From Hamiltosporidium magnivora (taxonomy: Eukaryota > Microsporidia > Dubosqiidae), in contig PITI01000157.1 of the NCBI GenBank assembly GCA_004325065.1, positions 1-18,623 of the forward strand: a stretch of DNA of 18,623 nucleotides, given 5' to 3'. Shown here piece by piece: positions 1-9,474 of this stretch. The notes beneath the pieces were generated by a model. The model was not told the DNA's origin, did not search any database, and worked only from the letters and a program-made list of their open reading frames with translations. Position 1 is the first letter of the stretch. The number at the start of each line of letters is the position of its first letter. Made by a program: the position numbers and the translations under genes.

Positions 1-416
1 GGTCTTACACTTCCTTTCTTTAACCATCTTGCAAGAAATATAATAAGAGGTAATCTGAGGTAAATATATTATTTAAAACCATAATAAGTTTTATTCTAAG
101 TAATTGATAATTAAATATAAGAAATATAAGAAATATAAGAAATATAAGAATTATAAGAATTATAAAAATAATAAATGAAAGAAGTCATTAAATATATATT
201 TGCTGTATTTCTTTATTCTTTTAATATAATATTAGTTGTATTTCTTTTTAAACTATACTGGGTTTGTTAAGCATTGTATTTTTTAAATTCTTATTTTCCC
301 AAGTTCAATTTCTTTATTTCTATCTCAATTCTACTCTTCTAATTTGATTAATTAAATCACGTAAATTTAATCAAAGATAAAAAAATATTTTTTTTTATTT
401 AAATTTTTACAATTAA
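1..416. other. AT-rich 5' flank without a gene
   Basis: I see no intact reading frame, tRNA or rRNA here. The stretch holds a 9-bp microsatellite (about 112-165) and poly-T runs just before the 423-aa gene. The last 60 bases before the ATG at 417 are almost pure A/T and contain no CCC motif. Confidence 0.6.
112..165. repeat. 9-bp microsatellite
   Basis: About six copies of a 9-bp unit (GAAATATAA, drifting to GAATTATAA) lie head to tail. It is simple-sequence expansion with no visible coding role. Confidence 0.85.
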
Positions 417-1688
417 ATGTTCATGAAAATACTTTGGTATTTCTGTATCACTAAATACGTATTAACTTCGTCATATTTAGAAACTTTAAGTGATGATAAG
501 ATGAATGTTTATACAATTCATACATTTATAGATAATTATATAAAAGAAATGTACAATAATGTTTCTGAAGGTGTACTGCAATCTAACGACAAGAATCATT
601 TATTAGTTGGTTACACTGAAACTATCAACAGTAATGAAATAAGCAGATTGAGTGATTTTATTGTAGAGCGGGAATTTAAAAATATGGAGATTAATTTTTT
701 AATGGTAAAGAATAACGAAGAAGTAGAAAAAGTATTTACAATTCCCTTTTTGATTTTGAAAAGAGAAAAATGTAAGAAAACTAAACTTACAGTACTAAAG
801 TTCGTAGAAACAGTTGATGAAAACGAAAAAGATTCTTATAATTATTTAAGTGCTGGTACCTTTAGAAATACAAAGTTTATCATGAAAATGTTGGTTTTCT
901 ATTTAATAATTCTACAAAAGACGGTATTTAAATGCAGAAATCCAACAGAAAATATTGGTTTAATTGTTTATTTTGGGAAATCTCAAGATTTTCTCTTAAA
1001 TAATTTTCGTAATGATTATGTTGCAAATCTTGTACAGAATAATGTTTCCGCTTCTAATTTGAGTCTATTGGTAGGAAATGATTCTATTTTTAATATAAAA
1101 AAAGGAAATTTACAAAAATTTATAAATTTTTGTCATAAAAATTTTGATATAAATAGATTTACGAGTATAAAAATATTTAAATTACAAAAAAATGAAGAAT
1201 GTACTTATAGCTTAGAAAATAGTATGGAATCAGGCAAATTAGACTTACTTGTAGATTCTTATGAATTACATTTTGTACCACAGATTAGTACAAAGGTAGT
1301 CTCATATTTCATTCCATACATATCATTTAAAATTTTTACAGAAAAAAAAGGTAAAATTAGAAATAAAATATATAAATTTGAATCTAATCTTTATAAATAT
1401 ACATATGAAGTTGAAAACCTATCTTTAAGATTAAAAAAAGAAGAAGAAAATTTCAATGGAAGTATTACTAGACAAGATAATTCATCAAATATTTATATTT
1501 TATATTTTAAATATAAATCACATTCAGGAAAAATATTTTGGGCAGATTTTGATCGTAAATTGTTTTCTGGTAATAAACATACAGAAGAACAAAAAGATAA
1601 ATTTTTTATGTTTAAAAATTTACTTTATGAAATGATAGATTTATATTTTTGTTGTAAAAAATGGTATGTCTCTCAAGAGAAAGAGTAA
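417..1688 (+). CDS. unrecognised 423-aa protein, possibly secreted
   Basis: I do not recognise this family. The frame is open for 423 codons in very AT-rich DNA and has ordinary lysine/asparagine-rich microsporidian composition, so it is very likely real. The N-terminus (residues 1-19, MFMKILWYFCITKYVLTSS) is short and hydrophobic with an early lysine, which could be a weak signal peptide or anchor. A second hydrophobic stretch lies at about 154-170. The rest is mixed, with a lysine/glutamate-rich patch near 341-347 and a Cys-Cys-Lys-Lys-Trp tail. There is no CCC motif before the ATG, unlike most genes here, so the start is uncertain; Met3 and Met29 (ATG at 501) are alternatives. AATAAA occurs about 85 bases after the stop. 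Confidence 0.8.
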   Translation: MFMKILWYFCITKYVLTSSYLETLSDDKMNVYTIHTFIDNYIKEMYNNVSEGVLQSNDKNHLLVGYTETINSNEISRLSDFIVEREFKNMEINFLMVKNNEEVEKVFTIPFLILKREKCKKTKLTVLKFVETVDENEKDSYNYLSAGTFRNTKFIMKMLVFYLIILQKTVFKCRNPTENIGLIVYFGKSQDFLLNNFRNDYVANLVQNNVSASNLSLLVGNDSIFNIKKGNLQKFINFCHKNFDINRFTSIKIFKLQKNEECTYSLENSMESGKLDLLVDSYELHFVPQISTKVVSYFIPYISFKIFTEKKGKIRNKIYKFESNLYKYTYEVENLSLRLKKEEENFNGSITRQDNSSNIYILYFKYKSHSGKIFWADFDRKLFSGNKHTEEQKDKFFMFKNLLYEMIDLYFCCKKWYVSQEKE

Positions 1689-1897
1689 AATTTTATAAGT
1701 TTTAAGTAAAATTGTTTTTTTCTAAGTTTAATCTACTCTTAAATATATTTTTTAAAAACTATTTATTGCGGTTTTAATAAATAAGATAGGAAAGCAAATC
1801 GTTGTTTCTTTTATTAAAAATTGTTTTTATAAGTCTAAAAGATAGATTTGAATAAACTGGTAAATTTTGTATTTTGTGGTATAAATGAGTAAAGAAA
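1689..1897. other. spacer after the 423-aa gene
   Basis: AT-rich 3' flank with an AATAAA near 1775; nothing else recognisable. It leads directly into the possible coding relic that begins near 1898. Confidence 0.5.
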
Positions 1898-2182
1898 GTC
1901 AAATACCGTGAAATTTCCAATGAATTGATAAGAGACAAATTAAAAGATTTCATAGCAAAATTTATCTTCTAATATACTCTTGGTTTCAATAATGAACTTA
2001 AATTCAGTGAATATGAAGTTTATTATCTAGTTCTCTAATAGATTTGAAATACCAGTAAGATCGAGAGATGTAATATTTATAAATTCTCTCAATTATAAGA
2101 TCTATCTTCTACTTTACAAAAGGCAAATTCAAATCAGATTTTTTTTTTACAAATAGTAAAATTAAGATTAGTTTACAATTAA
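1898..2182 (+). pseudogene. possible coding relic, unidentified
   Basis: One plus-strand frame reads like protein for about 94 codons with five internal stops and ends in TAA at 2180-2182. Protein-like pieces include VKYREISNELIRDKLKDFIA and NNELKFSEYEVYYLVL. I cannot assign a family. The amino-acid mix and the low number of stops for such AT-rich DNA suggest a decayed gene, but chance cannot be excluded by eye. Confidence 0.3.
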
Positions 2183-2459
2183 ATATAAAAAATTTTAGAA
2201 ATTCAAACACAATTGTGGTTTAAAAAAGGCAATTAAATATTAGAATGATTGAATTGATATAAGAAATGTTTTTTTTATCAAATTTAGTAAAAAAACAGAA
2301 GTAAGAAAACCTATTTCAATATATTTTTTTTAGAAATTGAATTATTTGAAATAGAATTGGTTGGTTTAAGATAAATTTTCAATAATTTAAACTCACCTAT
2401 TTCAGTTTAAGTGACATAAGTTATATTGCTTTCATGATTAACGCAATTTCAGGTTTAAC

Positions 2460-2930
2460 ATAGATTATTGGTTAATCGGCATTCAATTTTCACTGATGAT
2501 GCCGAAATACTAAAGCCATTTACCTAGAAAGAGTGCAGAACCTTTTTAAGTTGCCGAGAACCATCTAGACTTGTTTAATGTCAGCTTCCTGATATGTGAT
2601 TGTTGTTAAAACTCTTCTGTCTCTTCAGTATCAGTAGCCCACTTCTTAATTCCATTTTTCAAGAAACATTTAGACTTCCAACTAAAGCATACCTCGAAAA
2701 CTTACATGAATTTAATCTAGGATGTTGAAATGCCATATCAACAAACCTAGATTGATTTCCAATCTTCCTAGTTTTATGAAGGATATGTATTTTCACATCT
2801 CTCAATACAAAGTCTTCTAGCCGTAGTGAAAACTCCTGGACTTATGCTCTCTACTGACAACATCCTACAAACCCAGCCGATTCTACGATCGAGTTACACA
2901 TAAAACAACGAAATATATTTCTAAAAATTT
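2460..2930. pseudogene. GC-rich island, probable gene or element relic
   Basis: Two sampled 60-base lines are about 38% (2521-2580) and 48% (2821-2880) G+C, against roughly 20-25% in the flanking gaps. No frame is intact. Both strands have readable pieces: on plus, NSIFQETFRLPTKAYLENLH and, in another frame, FYEGYVFSHLSIQSLLAVVK; on minus, a run of about 60 stop-free codons between about 2645 and 2830, including SLRLEDFVLRDVKIHILHK. Because both strands are partly open, I cannot fix the coding strand or family. It could be a dead gene, a transposon fragment or foreign DNA. Confidence 0.35.
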
Positions 2931-3179
2931 TCATTATTTTATAGACTTCTTCTCATTATGTACAATACCCATAGAGCATCCGAAAATATAGTGTGTCATT
3001 AGTATAACCAAAAATTTAAACAATTATTCCAAGCCAAATATATCTTATCATTGACAAGTAGATGTTAATTTTGTCATAATCCCTCCACGAAATTAAAATA
3101 ATATAGAAAATTTAATTAAAAATAAAGTAAAAAATTTTTAGAGATAAGTTTAAATTAGAAAAGATTAAAATAATAATTT

Positions 3180-3245
3180 AATAAAATTCTGAATTTAGAT
3201 ATTTTTTTACATTTTATATGTTTTCTTCTACCTCTTTAACAACTA
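3180..3245 (+). repeat. dispersed 60-65 bp repeat, copy A
   Basis: The copy reads AAAATTCTGAATTTAGAT, then a T-rich middle, then TTCTTCTACCTCTTTAAC. The same order of blocks recurs at 10929-10995 in this orientation, and at 16374-16433 and 18290-18343 in the opposite one. This copy is the most diverged at its left end (GGGTTAAAAT has become GAATTTAGAT). Confidence 0.75.
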
Positions 3246-3330
3246 ATGTCTCTTCTTCCAAATCCTACTCTAAAAGATTAAAATAATAATTACAGTTATA
3301 TAGAATCTAAAAACAATTTAAAAGACACAT

Positions 3331-6117
3331 TTATTTATTTAAAAATTCTTCTAATTTTTTAAAATATTCATTTTGATATTTTTTAAAAAAATCATTATTA
3401 CAAAGTTCAGAGACATCTGTCCATACAGCTTTATTTTCATTATTTTTAAAACTATAATAATTATTTTCTAAATTAGAAATTATATCAGATTTTACAATCG
3501 GTAATTCATTATAAATATCATCTGAAGATTTAAATTCTTTATAATAAAACACATCACTATCAATTATTTGTGCAGATAATTCTTTTTTAGAATTATCTTG
3601 TACCATTTCAGAAATAATATAAATTACTTTACCATACACACGTTTAACTCTACTCATGAAATAATCATATTCTGGTGAATTTATATTTTGATTAGTTGAT
3701 ATATTTTTAAGGAAAGGAATTATATTATTCAGACTTTCTTTGGTCATTGAAATTTCATTTTCAATGAAATTTAAAATTTTTAATAAAATTTTATATTCCA
3801 AATTACAAAGTAAATCAAATTTGTTATTTAAAGATTTCATAAATAAATCAATAAGTTGAAGAGATTTACCAGATTTAATCCAACTTTTAATTAAAAATTT
3901 TTCAAAAATTTTTATATCAAATGAAGTACTTGGTAAGTAGCAGTTGGTTTTAGATTCTTTTAAAATACCAAAATATTCATAATTTTCTTTTAAATATTCA
4001 AAAATAGAAATTATATCTGTTTCGTATTCATGTTCCTGTGTTTTAAAATCATATTGAATCAAAGGTTTAAAATCATTCTTGGTACACCCAGCACATTGAA
4101 GATTTTCATTTTCTAAAAATAAATTTTTAATTCCATTTTTATTTTTAAATCCACATAAAACCATAAAAATTTCTTCCCAAATACTTTTTATAATAAAATT
4201 TTCTTTTTCTTCTATTTCATTCAAATATTGAAGAATTTCTTTTATTAAAAAATTTCTACAGAAAAATAAACATACGTTGTTTACATATAATTCATCTATT
4301 TTTATAAAAATATTAAAATAATTTAAATCGTTATAAAAATTATTCATTCCGTGTAAATATAAATATAAATTTTTTTCTTCTTCTTTCCAATGAAAATTTA
4401 TTTCTTTAAAATTAACTTTTAATATTTTTAAAATTAAATTTGCATTAAAAAAATTTGAATCGAATAGAGAAGAAACAGAACTGTAAAGAGAACAGAAATT
4501 GTATGAATAATCTTTGAACACATCTGCACATTTGTATTCAAACTGTAATAACTGATTTAGAACCAATAATTTATCAAGTAATGATTCTAAAGAAAAAGAA
4601 TCATTCTTTGTTTCAGAGATTTCTATACTTTTGTCGCAAATAAAACTTTCACATAAAAAAGTACAAAATTCATCTTCAAAAGAATCTTTTTTACTAAAAT
4701 CTCCATTTTTAGCAGAATTGATTAGAAAATACAAAATATTGCAAATTTCTTTTTTTATTTGAATTTTAAATCCATTGAAAACAATTCCTGCAAAAAATAT
4801 TCCTATTTTTGACTTTCCACAAGAAGGTTCCACTTTAAATGTTCGTAAATAGCAATTCAAAGGATTTTCAATCAATTTTTCTAAAAAATTATTATTTTTT
4901 AAATTCGTATCACTTAAAGAAGACACAGTACATATAAAATCACCCTCTTTATCTCCACAAACATTTGTAGTTTTATAAAATAGTTTTTCATCTTCTTCTC
5001 CATCAAAAATTACAGAACGGTTTTTGCTTTCATTTATTTTTTTCAAAACAGCTAAAAATACATTTTTCTCATCCGAAGTAAATTTTAAATCGAAATTTGA
5101 ATCATCAGGAAGATAAAATAGAATATCGTTTGACATTCCTAAAAATGTATTATGATACGTCTGAAAAGTTTTGACAAGACTGTTGGTTTCAAAAAGATAT
5201 CCATCGACATATAAAACATACTTATTGTTCATTTTTCCACTTAGAATTAATGGAACGGTATTTGATTTTCTAATTTGTGAATTTATTTTTTCACAACAAA
5301 AATATTCATTTTCATCTCTTTCGTGCTGTAAATACAGCCATTTAATATCAAAATCTAATTTGGTTTCAATTTTATATTTTAAAATAAAAGAATTTACATG
5401 AATTTGACAAACAGAAATTTCATTTTGATTATTGAAAATATACATCTGACTGTCATAAAGAAAAATATCTTTAAATGGTGGCAATTTGCATTTCTTTATC
5501 AATGGGTTTCCATTTGTAAAATATACACTGACATATGAAGAAGTATTGTAAGTTATTATTTCTTGGTTGTTGAAAACTGAAAGTGAAATGTTTTTTATTT
5601 TTGTAAAATACGGAGTTATTGGAATTTTACAAAATTTTATTTTTTCTATTTTCAAATTCCTTTTTTCATTTTCCATATCCAATAATTCTGTACAAAACGA
5701 ATGAATTTGATTCGAAGTAAATACAAAAATAGAAAGTTTTTCATTTTTAGGCGAATTATTTCTGCCACCTTTTAAAATTACTGGATTTTTGAAACCTGGA
5801 ATCTTTATTTTCTGAAATAAAACCAAATTAGATTCTTCTGAGATTTTAGTAAAAATATACAGATAACTCTCACTAATAGAAATGACATAAATTATATTTT
5901 TATGAATTGAAAGAGAAGATGAAATAGGAAAAATACATTTCATTTGTAACGATTCTTTTTCTGATACCAATGAAATAGACACTAATTCTATATATTTTTG
6001 AGATTGTAATAAAACATACAAAGTTGAATTAAAAATAAGAGAAGAGATATCATTTACAGAACTTATAGAAGTCAACCCAGATATTTTATGACGAAGTGTA
6101 AGAGGTATTTGAAACAT
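3331..6117 (-). CDS. large beta-propeller/alpha-solenoid-like protein, possible Nup155/Nup170
   Basis: This is a 928-aa protein with no signal peptide or membrane segment. By eye, residues 1 to about 380 are rich in short beta-type strands separated by loops (for example NIIYVISISESYLYIFTK near 74-91), and the rest is mainly helical with leucine/isoleucine-rich amphipathic stretches. That layout fits nucleoporins or coat proteins with an N-terminal propeller and a C-terminal solenoid. The best guess is the Nup155/Nup170 family of the nuclear pore inner ring, but no diagnostic motif is clear, and family members are usually longer (about 1400 aa). Nup133-like or vesicle-coat proteins are alternatives. 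The start is well supported: CCC lies three bases upstream of the ATG. The reading frame is sure; the function is a weak inference. Confidence 0.9.
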   Translation of the reverse strand: MFQIPLTLRHKISGLTSISSVNDISSLIFNSTLYVLLQSQKYIELVSISLVSEKESLQMKCIFPISSSLSIHKNIIYVISISESYLYIFTKISEESNLVLFQKIKIPGFKNPVILKGGRNNSPKNEKLSIFVFTSNQIHSFCTELLDMENEKRNLKIEKIKFCKIPITPYFTKIKNISLSVFNNQEIITYNTSSYVSVYFTNGNPLIKKCKLPPFKDIFLYDSQMYIFNNQNEISVCQIHVNSFILKYKIETKLDFDIKWLYLQHERDENEYFCCEKINSQIRKSNTVPLILSGKMNNKYVLYVDGYLFETNSLVKTFQTYHNTFLGMSNDILFYLPDDSNFDLKFTSDEKNVFLAVLKKINESKNRSVIFDGEEDEKLFYKTTNVCGDKEGDFICTVSSLSDTNLKNNNFLEKLIENPLNCYLRTFKVEPSCGKSKIGIFFAGIVFNGFKIQIKKEICNILYFLINSAKNGDFSKKDSFEDEFCTFLCESFICDKSIEISETKNDSFSLESLLDKLLVLNQLLQFEYKCADVFKDYSYNFCSLYSSVSSLFDSNFFNANLILKILKVNFKEINFHWKEEEKNLYLYLHGMNNFYNDLNYFNIFIKIDELYVNNVCLFFCRNFLIKEILQYLNEIEEKENFIIKSIWEEIFMVLCGFKNKNGIKNLFLENENLQCAGCTKNDFKPLIQYDFKTQEHEYETDIISIFEYLKENYEYFGILKESKTNCYLPSTSFDIKIFEKFLIKSWIKSGKSLQLIDLFMKSLNNKFDLLCNLEYKILLKILNFIENEISMTKESLNNIIPFLKNISTNQNINSPEYDYFMSRVKRVYGKVIYIISEMVQDNSKKELSAQIIDSDVFYYKEFKSSDDIYNELPIVKSDIISNLENNYYSFKNNENKAVWTDVSELCNNDFFKKYQNEYFKKLEEFLNK

Positions 6118-6120
6118 TAA

Positions 6121-6123
6121 GGG
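6121..6123 (-). promoter_or_regulatory. CCC start-proximal motif
   Basis: Read on the minus strand the context is CCCTTAATG, with the ATG of the 928-aa gene three bases after CCC. CCC just before the start is a known microsporidian promoter and translation-start signature, and it fixes this start. The same nine bases precede the Pin1 gene. Confidence 0.85.
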
Positions 6124-6407
6124 ATAGCAATTTCAACTTTTTTTTTATTTTTAAAATATAAAGAAAATTACTAACCCCTTGATTTGAAACATACTTATAA
6201 ACTTTCTAATAATTCACTTTGAATTCAAAATTAATCTCTGATGAACAAATATTTCAAATTTTTATTTTATATTGCTACAAGTTAGCTTTAAAAAAGAATA
6301 AAAGATAAAATATTTGTAAATCATAGATTAATTTTGAATTAAGTTACAACAAAAAATTTAAGAAAAAATGTATTTATAAATCAATTCTATTCAACATTAC
6401 TTACTTA

Positions 6408-6442
6408 TTCCAGTCTTATTTTACCTCTCGGTGTTGAGGATT
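6408..6442 (+). repeat. CTCGGTGT block, copy 1
   Basis: The block reads CAGTCTTATTTTACCTCTCG followed by GTGTTGAGGAT. It matches the block at 6858-6891 at most positions. CTCGGTGT occurs only at these two places in the window. Confidence 0.65.
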
Positions 6443-6857
6443 CTATTTAATATAAAAAAGAAATTTGCAAAACATTTAAATTTTTAAGTTGTATTTAAGC
6501 ATTTAATAATGCATTCTTTGATAAATTATATTAGTATTTTTCAAATTCATCTAGAAATTAGAAAAATTAATTTTGTTCAAAAAAATAAATAATAATTTTC
6601 TGGCGAATAACATTATCAATCTCAATTATATAAATAGAATAGAAAATTTTATCTGTAAATTTTATAGAAGATCTACATTATATGTTCCTTGATAATACTT
6701 TACTTTGTATAAGAAATATTGGTAACTATTAATATATTGTTTTTAAAATATTTTGAGCTAAATAATCTTCTAAGTCTAAATAATATATTTATAAGATCTT
6801 AATCTCAACGAAAGTTATCATTTGATATCTAGAAATAATTTTTTTGTAATTACAAAT

Positions 6858-6891
6858 ACAGTCTATTTTTACCCCCTCGGTGTGGAAGATG
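6858..6891 (+). repeat. CTCGGTGT block, copy 2
   Basis: The block reads CAGTCTATTTTTACCCCCTC followed by GGTGTGGAAGAT and runs into an ATG at the head of the coding relic that follows. It contains a CCCCC run. Its place suggests a former promoter or start region, duplicated about 450 bases upstream. Confidence 0.6.
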
Positions 6892-8703
6892 AACAAATGG
6901 AAGTTTTCCATTTTTTTTCGTCTAATCTGTTCTAACTTGGGCTTAAGGAAGATTGGCTAAGGGTTCAATGTCGTTTTTATCCCTCCAAACTGTCAACAAT
7001 GATTTTAAGTCTAATTTCACAAGCTTATTGCCAAGCAGATGGTTTTTAATGTGGTTATCCACCCTTCACCAAATCTTTTGAAAATATGATGAAATAGATT
7101 TTAATCATATAGGTAGATTTTTAAAACAAAATTGGAAAACTACAATATTTGCAAAATATGTGAAAAAAATGCCATGGGATTGATTAAAGAGTATAAATGG
7201 TTTAAAATGTATATTTTTGCATATTAATGGTATAATACAGTTTTAATTGACTAGATTAATAACAAACATTGATTTACGATTTCTACTGAACGAAGTCGCT
7301 CAGATAACGAGTACGGAAAATGATTTAAACTCGAATGAATTAATGTTAAATAAAACTTATGATATATAGATCATGCTTATTAGATGAAATACATCAAAAT
7401 TAGGACATTTATGAGTAAAACTAAATATTATTTTACCAACGATATCAAACTGTATAGAGATATATCAGTAGGGCTTGAAAAAATGATGAAAAATAATAGT
7501 AAAAGCTATATTACAGAGAAAACATATTTTAGATATTTATGTGCTATATAAGGATTCACAGAGTACTTAGCTCAAATGAAGTCTACAGATGTATCTTGGG
7601 TTTTAAATCTGAATTATTTTTTTACTAGATGATACTATGCGATTATGCTTTTATGAATTATTTCTTGGTTTAATGGCTTATTATACAATCTTTAATTTAA
7701 AAACAATTTGTAAATTAAAGTAGAGAATTCAGCTAAAAATGAATGAGTCGCAGAAATGCTTACTTTTAAATAGGAAATTGGATATTTAAATGGTTAAAAC
7801 AGACAGAGAAACTACTAAGGATTCGTTTTATAAAAAATAGCCATTTTTTAGATGTAATGAATTTTTAGCCATACTTTGAACCGTTAGAATTAAGCAAAAC
7901 TGTATTAATTTTCAAAAACTAAATATAAGATTTTTTAAGAGTATAAAGACCGGTAATTAGTATTTTAAAAGATTAATTTAATTCATTTTATATACGAAAT
8001 ATTGATATTTTTAATGAACCAACAGGTAGGAGTATTTTGAATGCAAATGGCTTATTACTCTTTTTATATGATATACGCCATTTTACGTAAAAACATAAAT
8101 AGGGTGTTTTGTATGCTCATTGTAAGGAAGATGCTTCATTAATTGAGTCATTAACCTGGAAAGTTCTATAAAGATTGATTTGATGCAAAAAAACATAATT
8201 TAAGATAAATGCTTTGACATAAAAAGAAATAAATATCATTCACGAAATCAAAGCAGTTACTAATGTGAGAATAATTACATACAGTGTCTGATGATAAAAA
8301 AAATACTCCTTTCAAATGAAATATACAGAAAACTCAAAGAAGAAATTAAAATCTTAAAACAAAGGTTATTCATAAACAGAAAATAATAATTGCATCAGAG
8401 TTAATTAAAGCTAGAAATGTGAATTTTTATCGGTGATATTTCAGATTAATTAAAAAGAGGATATATAAAGCCATTAAATGAGATAACATTCTGTTATATT
8501 TAGGAAAGAATATATTTCTAATCATTAATAAATACCAAAACTTGATACTTTTTGGAAGAAGTACAAAAGATATTTGTAATGCGAAATCAATTGTTTTGTA
8601 TACAAATTAACTAAGAACCAATTTTTTTCAGGTTTTAAAGTTTCCCCTTATATATAAATCCGTATTATAGAGTTTTGTCTCTGATATACTTTCTTTATCT
8701 TAA
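6889..8703 (+). pseudogene. long degenerate coding relic, unidentified
   Basis: Several plus-strand pieces read like protein but are broken by stops and frame changes. In order: EDEQMEVFHFFSSNLF with TMILSLISQAYCQADGF (about 6889-7065); ITNIDLRFLLNEVAQITSTE (about 7256-7370); 55 open codons from ATG 7384 (start MKYIKIRTFMSKTKYYFTND), a TAA at 7549, then 26 more codons; a frame from 7743 to 8289 with NIDIFNEPTGRSILNANGLL and KEINIIHEIKAVTNVRIITY; and a frame from 8290 to 8703 with DNILLYLGKNIFLIINKYQN. The last frame has 6 internal stops in about 137 codons, where base composition alone predicts roughly 12. I cannot name the ancestor, and it may be more than one gene. The decay includes stops of all three kinds and at least three frame changes. 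Confidence 0.45.
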
Positions 8704-8721
8704 AAAATTTAATGAAAATAT

Positions 8722-9146
8722 ATGTGTCAAAATAAAAAAGGTATCGAAAACAAAAAACACAACTTTATATCTTCGAAGGTATATTTTTACACCAAACAAA
8801 ATTTTAATTTGTTTATCATCATTGAAGTAGTAACTCCTATACAGGATTCGCTCAAACTATTGAAACAGAACATTAAAAAGGTAGAATTTTTAACCAAACA
8901 ACTGATTTATTAATATATCAAACGTAGACACAACTCTTTAATCAAAACATGGAAACATCACAACTAAGCACGATAAGATTTACTTGAATAATATCGGAGT
9001 AGAAACAAGAATAGAAGCATAAAACAAGTGAAACCAAAGCTTTAAATTGACCAAAATACTAATTTAAGCATAAAAACCTGATCAAGTTTCGTAAAATAGT
9101 CCAAAATTCAATACAAAAAGCCGAGGGATTTATAAATATGTCATAA
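8722..9146 (+). pseudogene. ORF fragment and downstream relic
   Basis: An ATG-started 63-codon frame (8722-8913) contains SLKLLKQNIKKVEFLTKQL and ends in TAA. A shifted frame then continues from 8912 to about 9146 with pieces such as KHDKIYLNNIGVETRIEA, broken by stops. There is no CCC motif. The fragment follows the larger relic and may be its 3' end or a separate dead gene. A functional 63-aa protein is possible but unlikely. Confidence 0.3.
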
Positions 9147-9474
9147 CAAAATATATATATATAAAAATATGTAACAAAAATAACATCACAATTAAAAATC
9201 AGTAATTATTTTATGAAACGACTTTTACGAATATTATCGATTCAAAATATTTAAAAAGAGTCAAATATATGAGATTCGTAAAATAAAATATGTATAAATG
9301 GATAGAAAATAACTGACAAAAACAAGAATGTAATAACCAAGTATTAAATATATTTTCTTCATACTAAAATTATGTAAAAAAAATAAAATAAAAATTTTAT
9401 TTACAGATCCTTATAAAACCCAAAATTGTTTTTGAAATTCCAAATTTTTATAACTCAAATATTTTTGTCCCTAA
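9147..9474. other. upstream region of the INTS3-like gene
   Basis: AT-rich leader with a short (AT)n run near 9152-9162 and no reading frame of note. Its last bases hold the CCC motif of the following gene. No other signal is recognised. Confidence 0.5.
9469..9471 (+). promoter_or_regulatory. CCC start-proximal motif
   Basis: The context is GTCCCTAAATG, with three bases between CCC and the ATG at 9475. It supports this ATG as the true start of the INTS3-like gene. Confidence 0.85.

Larger units (their letters stand above)
6118..6888. other. gap with a duplicated CTCGGTGT block
   Basis: About 770 bases upstream of the 928-aa gene with no intact frame. It contains that gene's CCC motif at its left edge and both copies of a roughly 33-bp block (about 6408-6442 and 6858-6891). 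The rest is featureless AT-rich DNA. Confidence 0.6.

Noticed and set aside
2820..2950. Minus-strand Cys pattern (RCFMCNS) as the zinc finger of a transposase
   Set aside because: Only one Cys pair, stops follow within a short distance, and no DDE-type motif was found.
5171..5401. Plus-strand 76-codon frame inside the 928-aa gene
   Set aside because: Fully antisense to a long convincing gene with a good start motif; no support of its own.
6889..8703. Stops in the relic as reassigned codons (TAA/TAG read as Gln)
   Set aside because: All intact genes end in TAA, the relic also contains TGA stops and frame changes, and CAA/CAG are used for Gln in the same segments. Decay is simpler.
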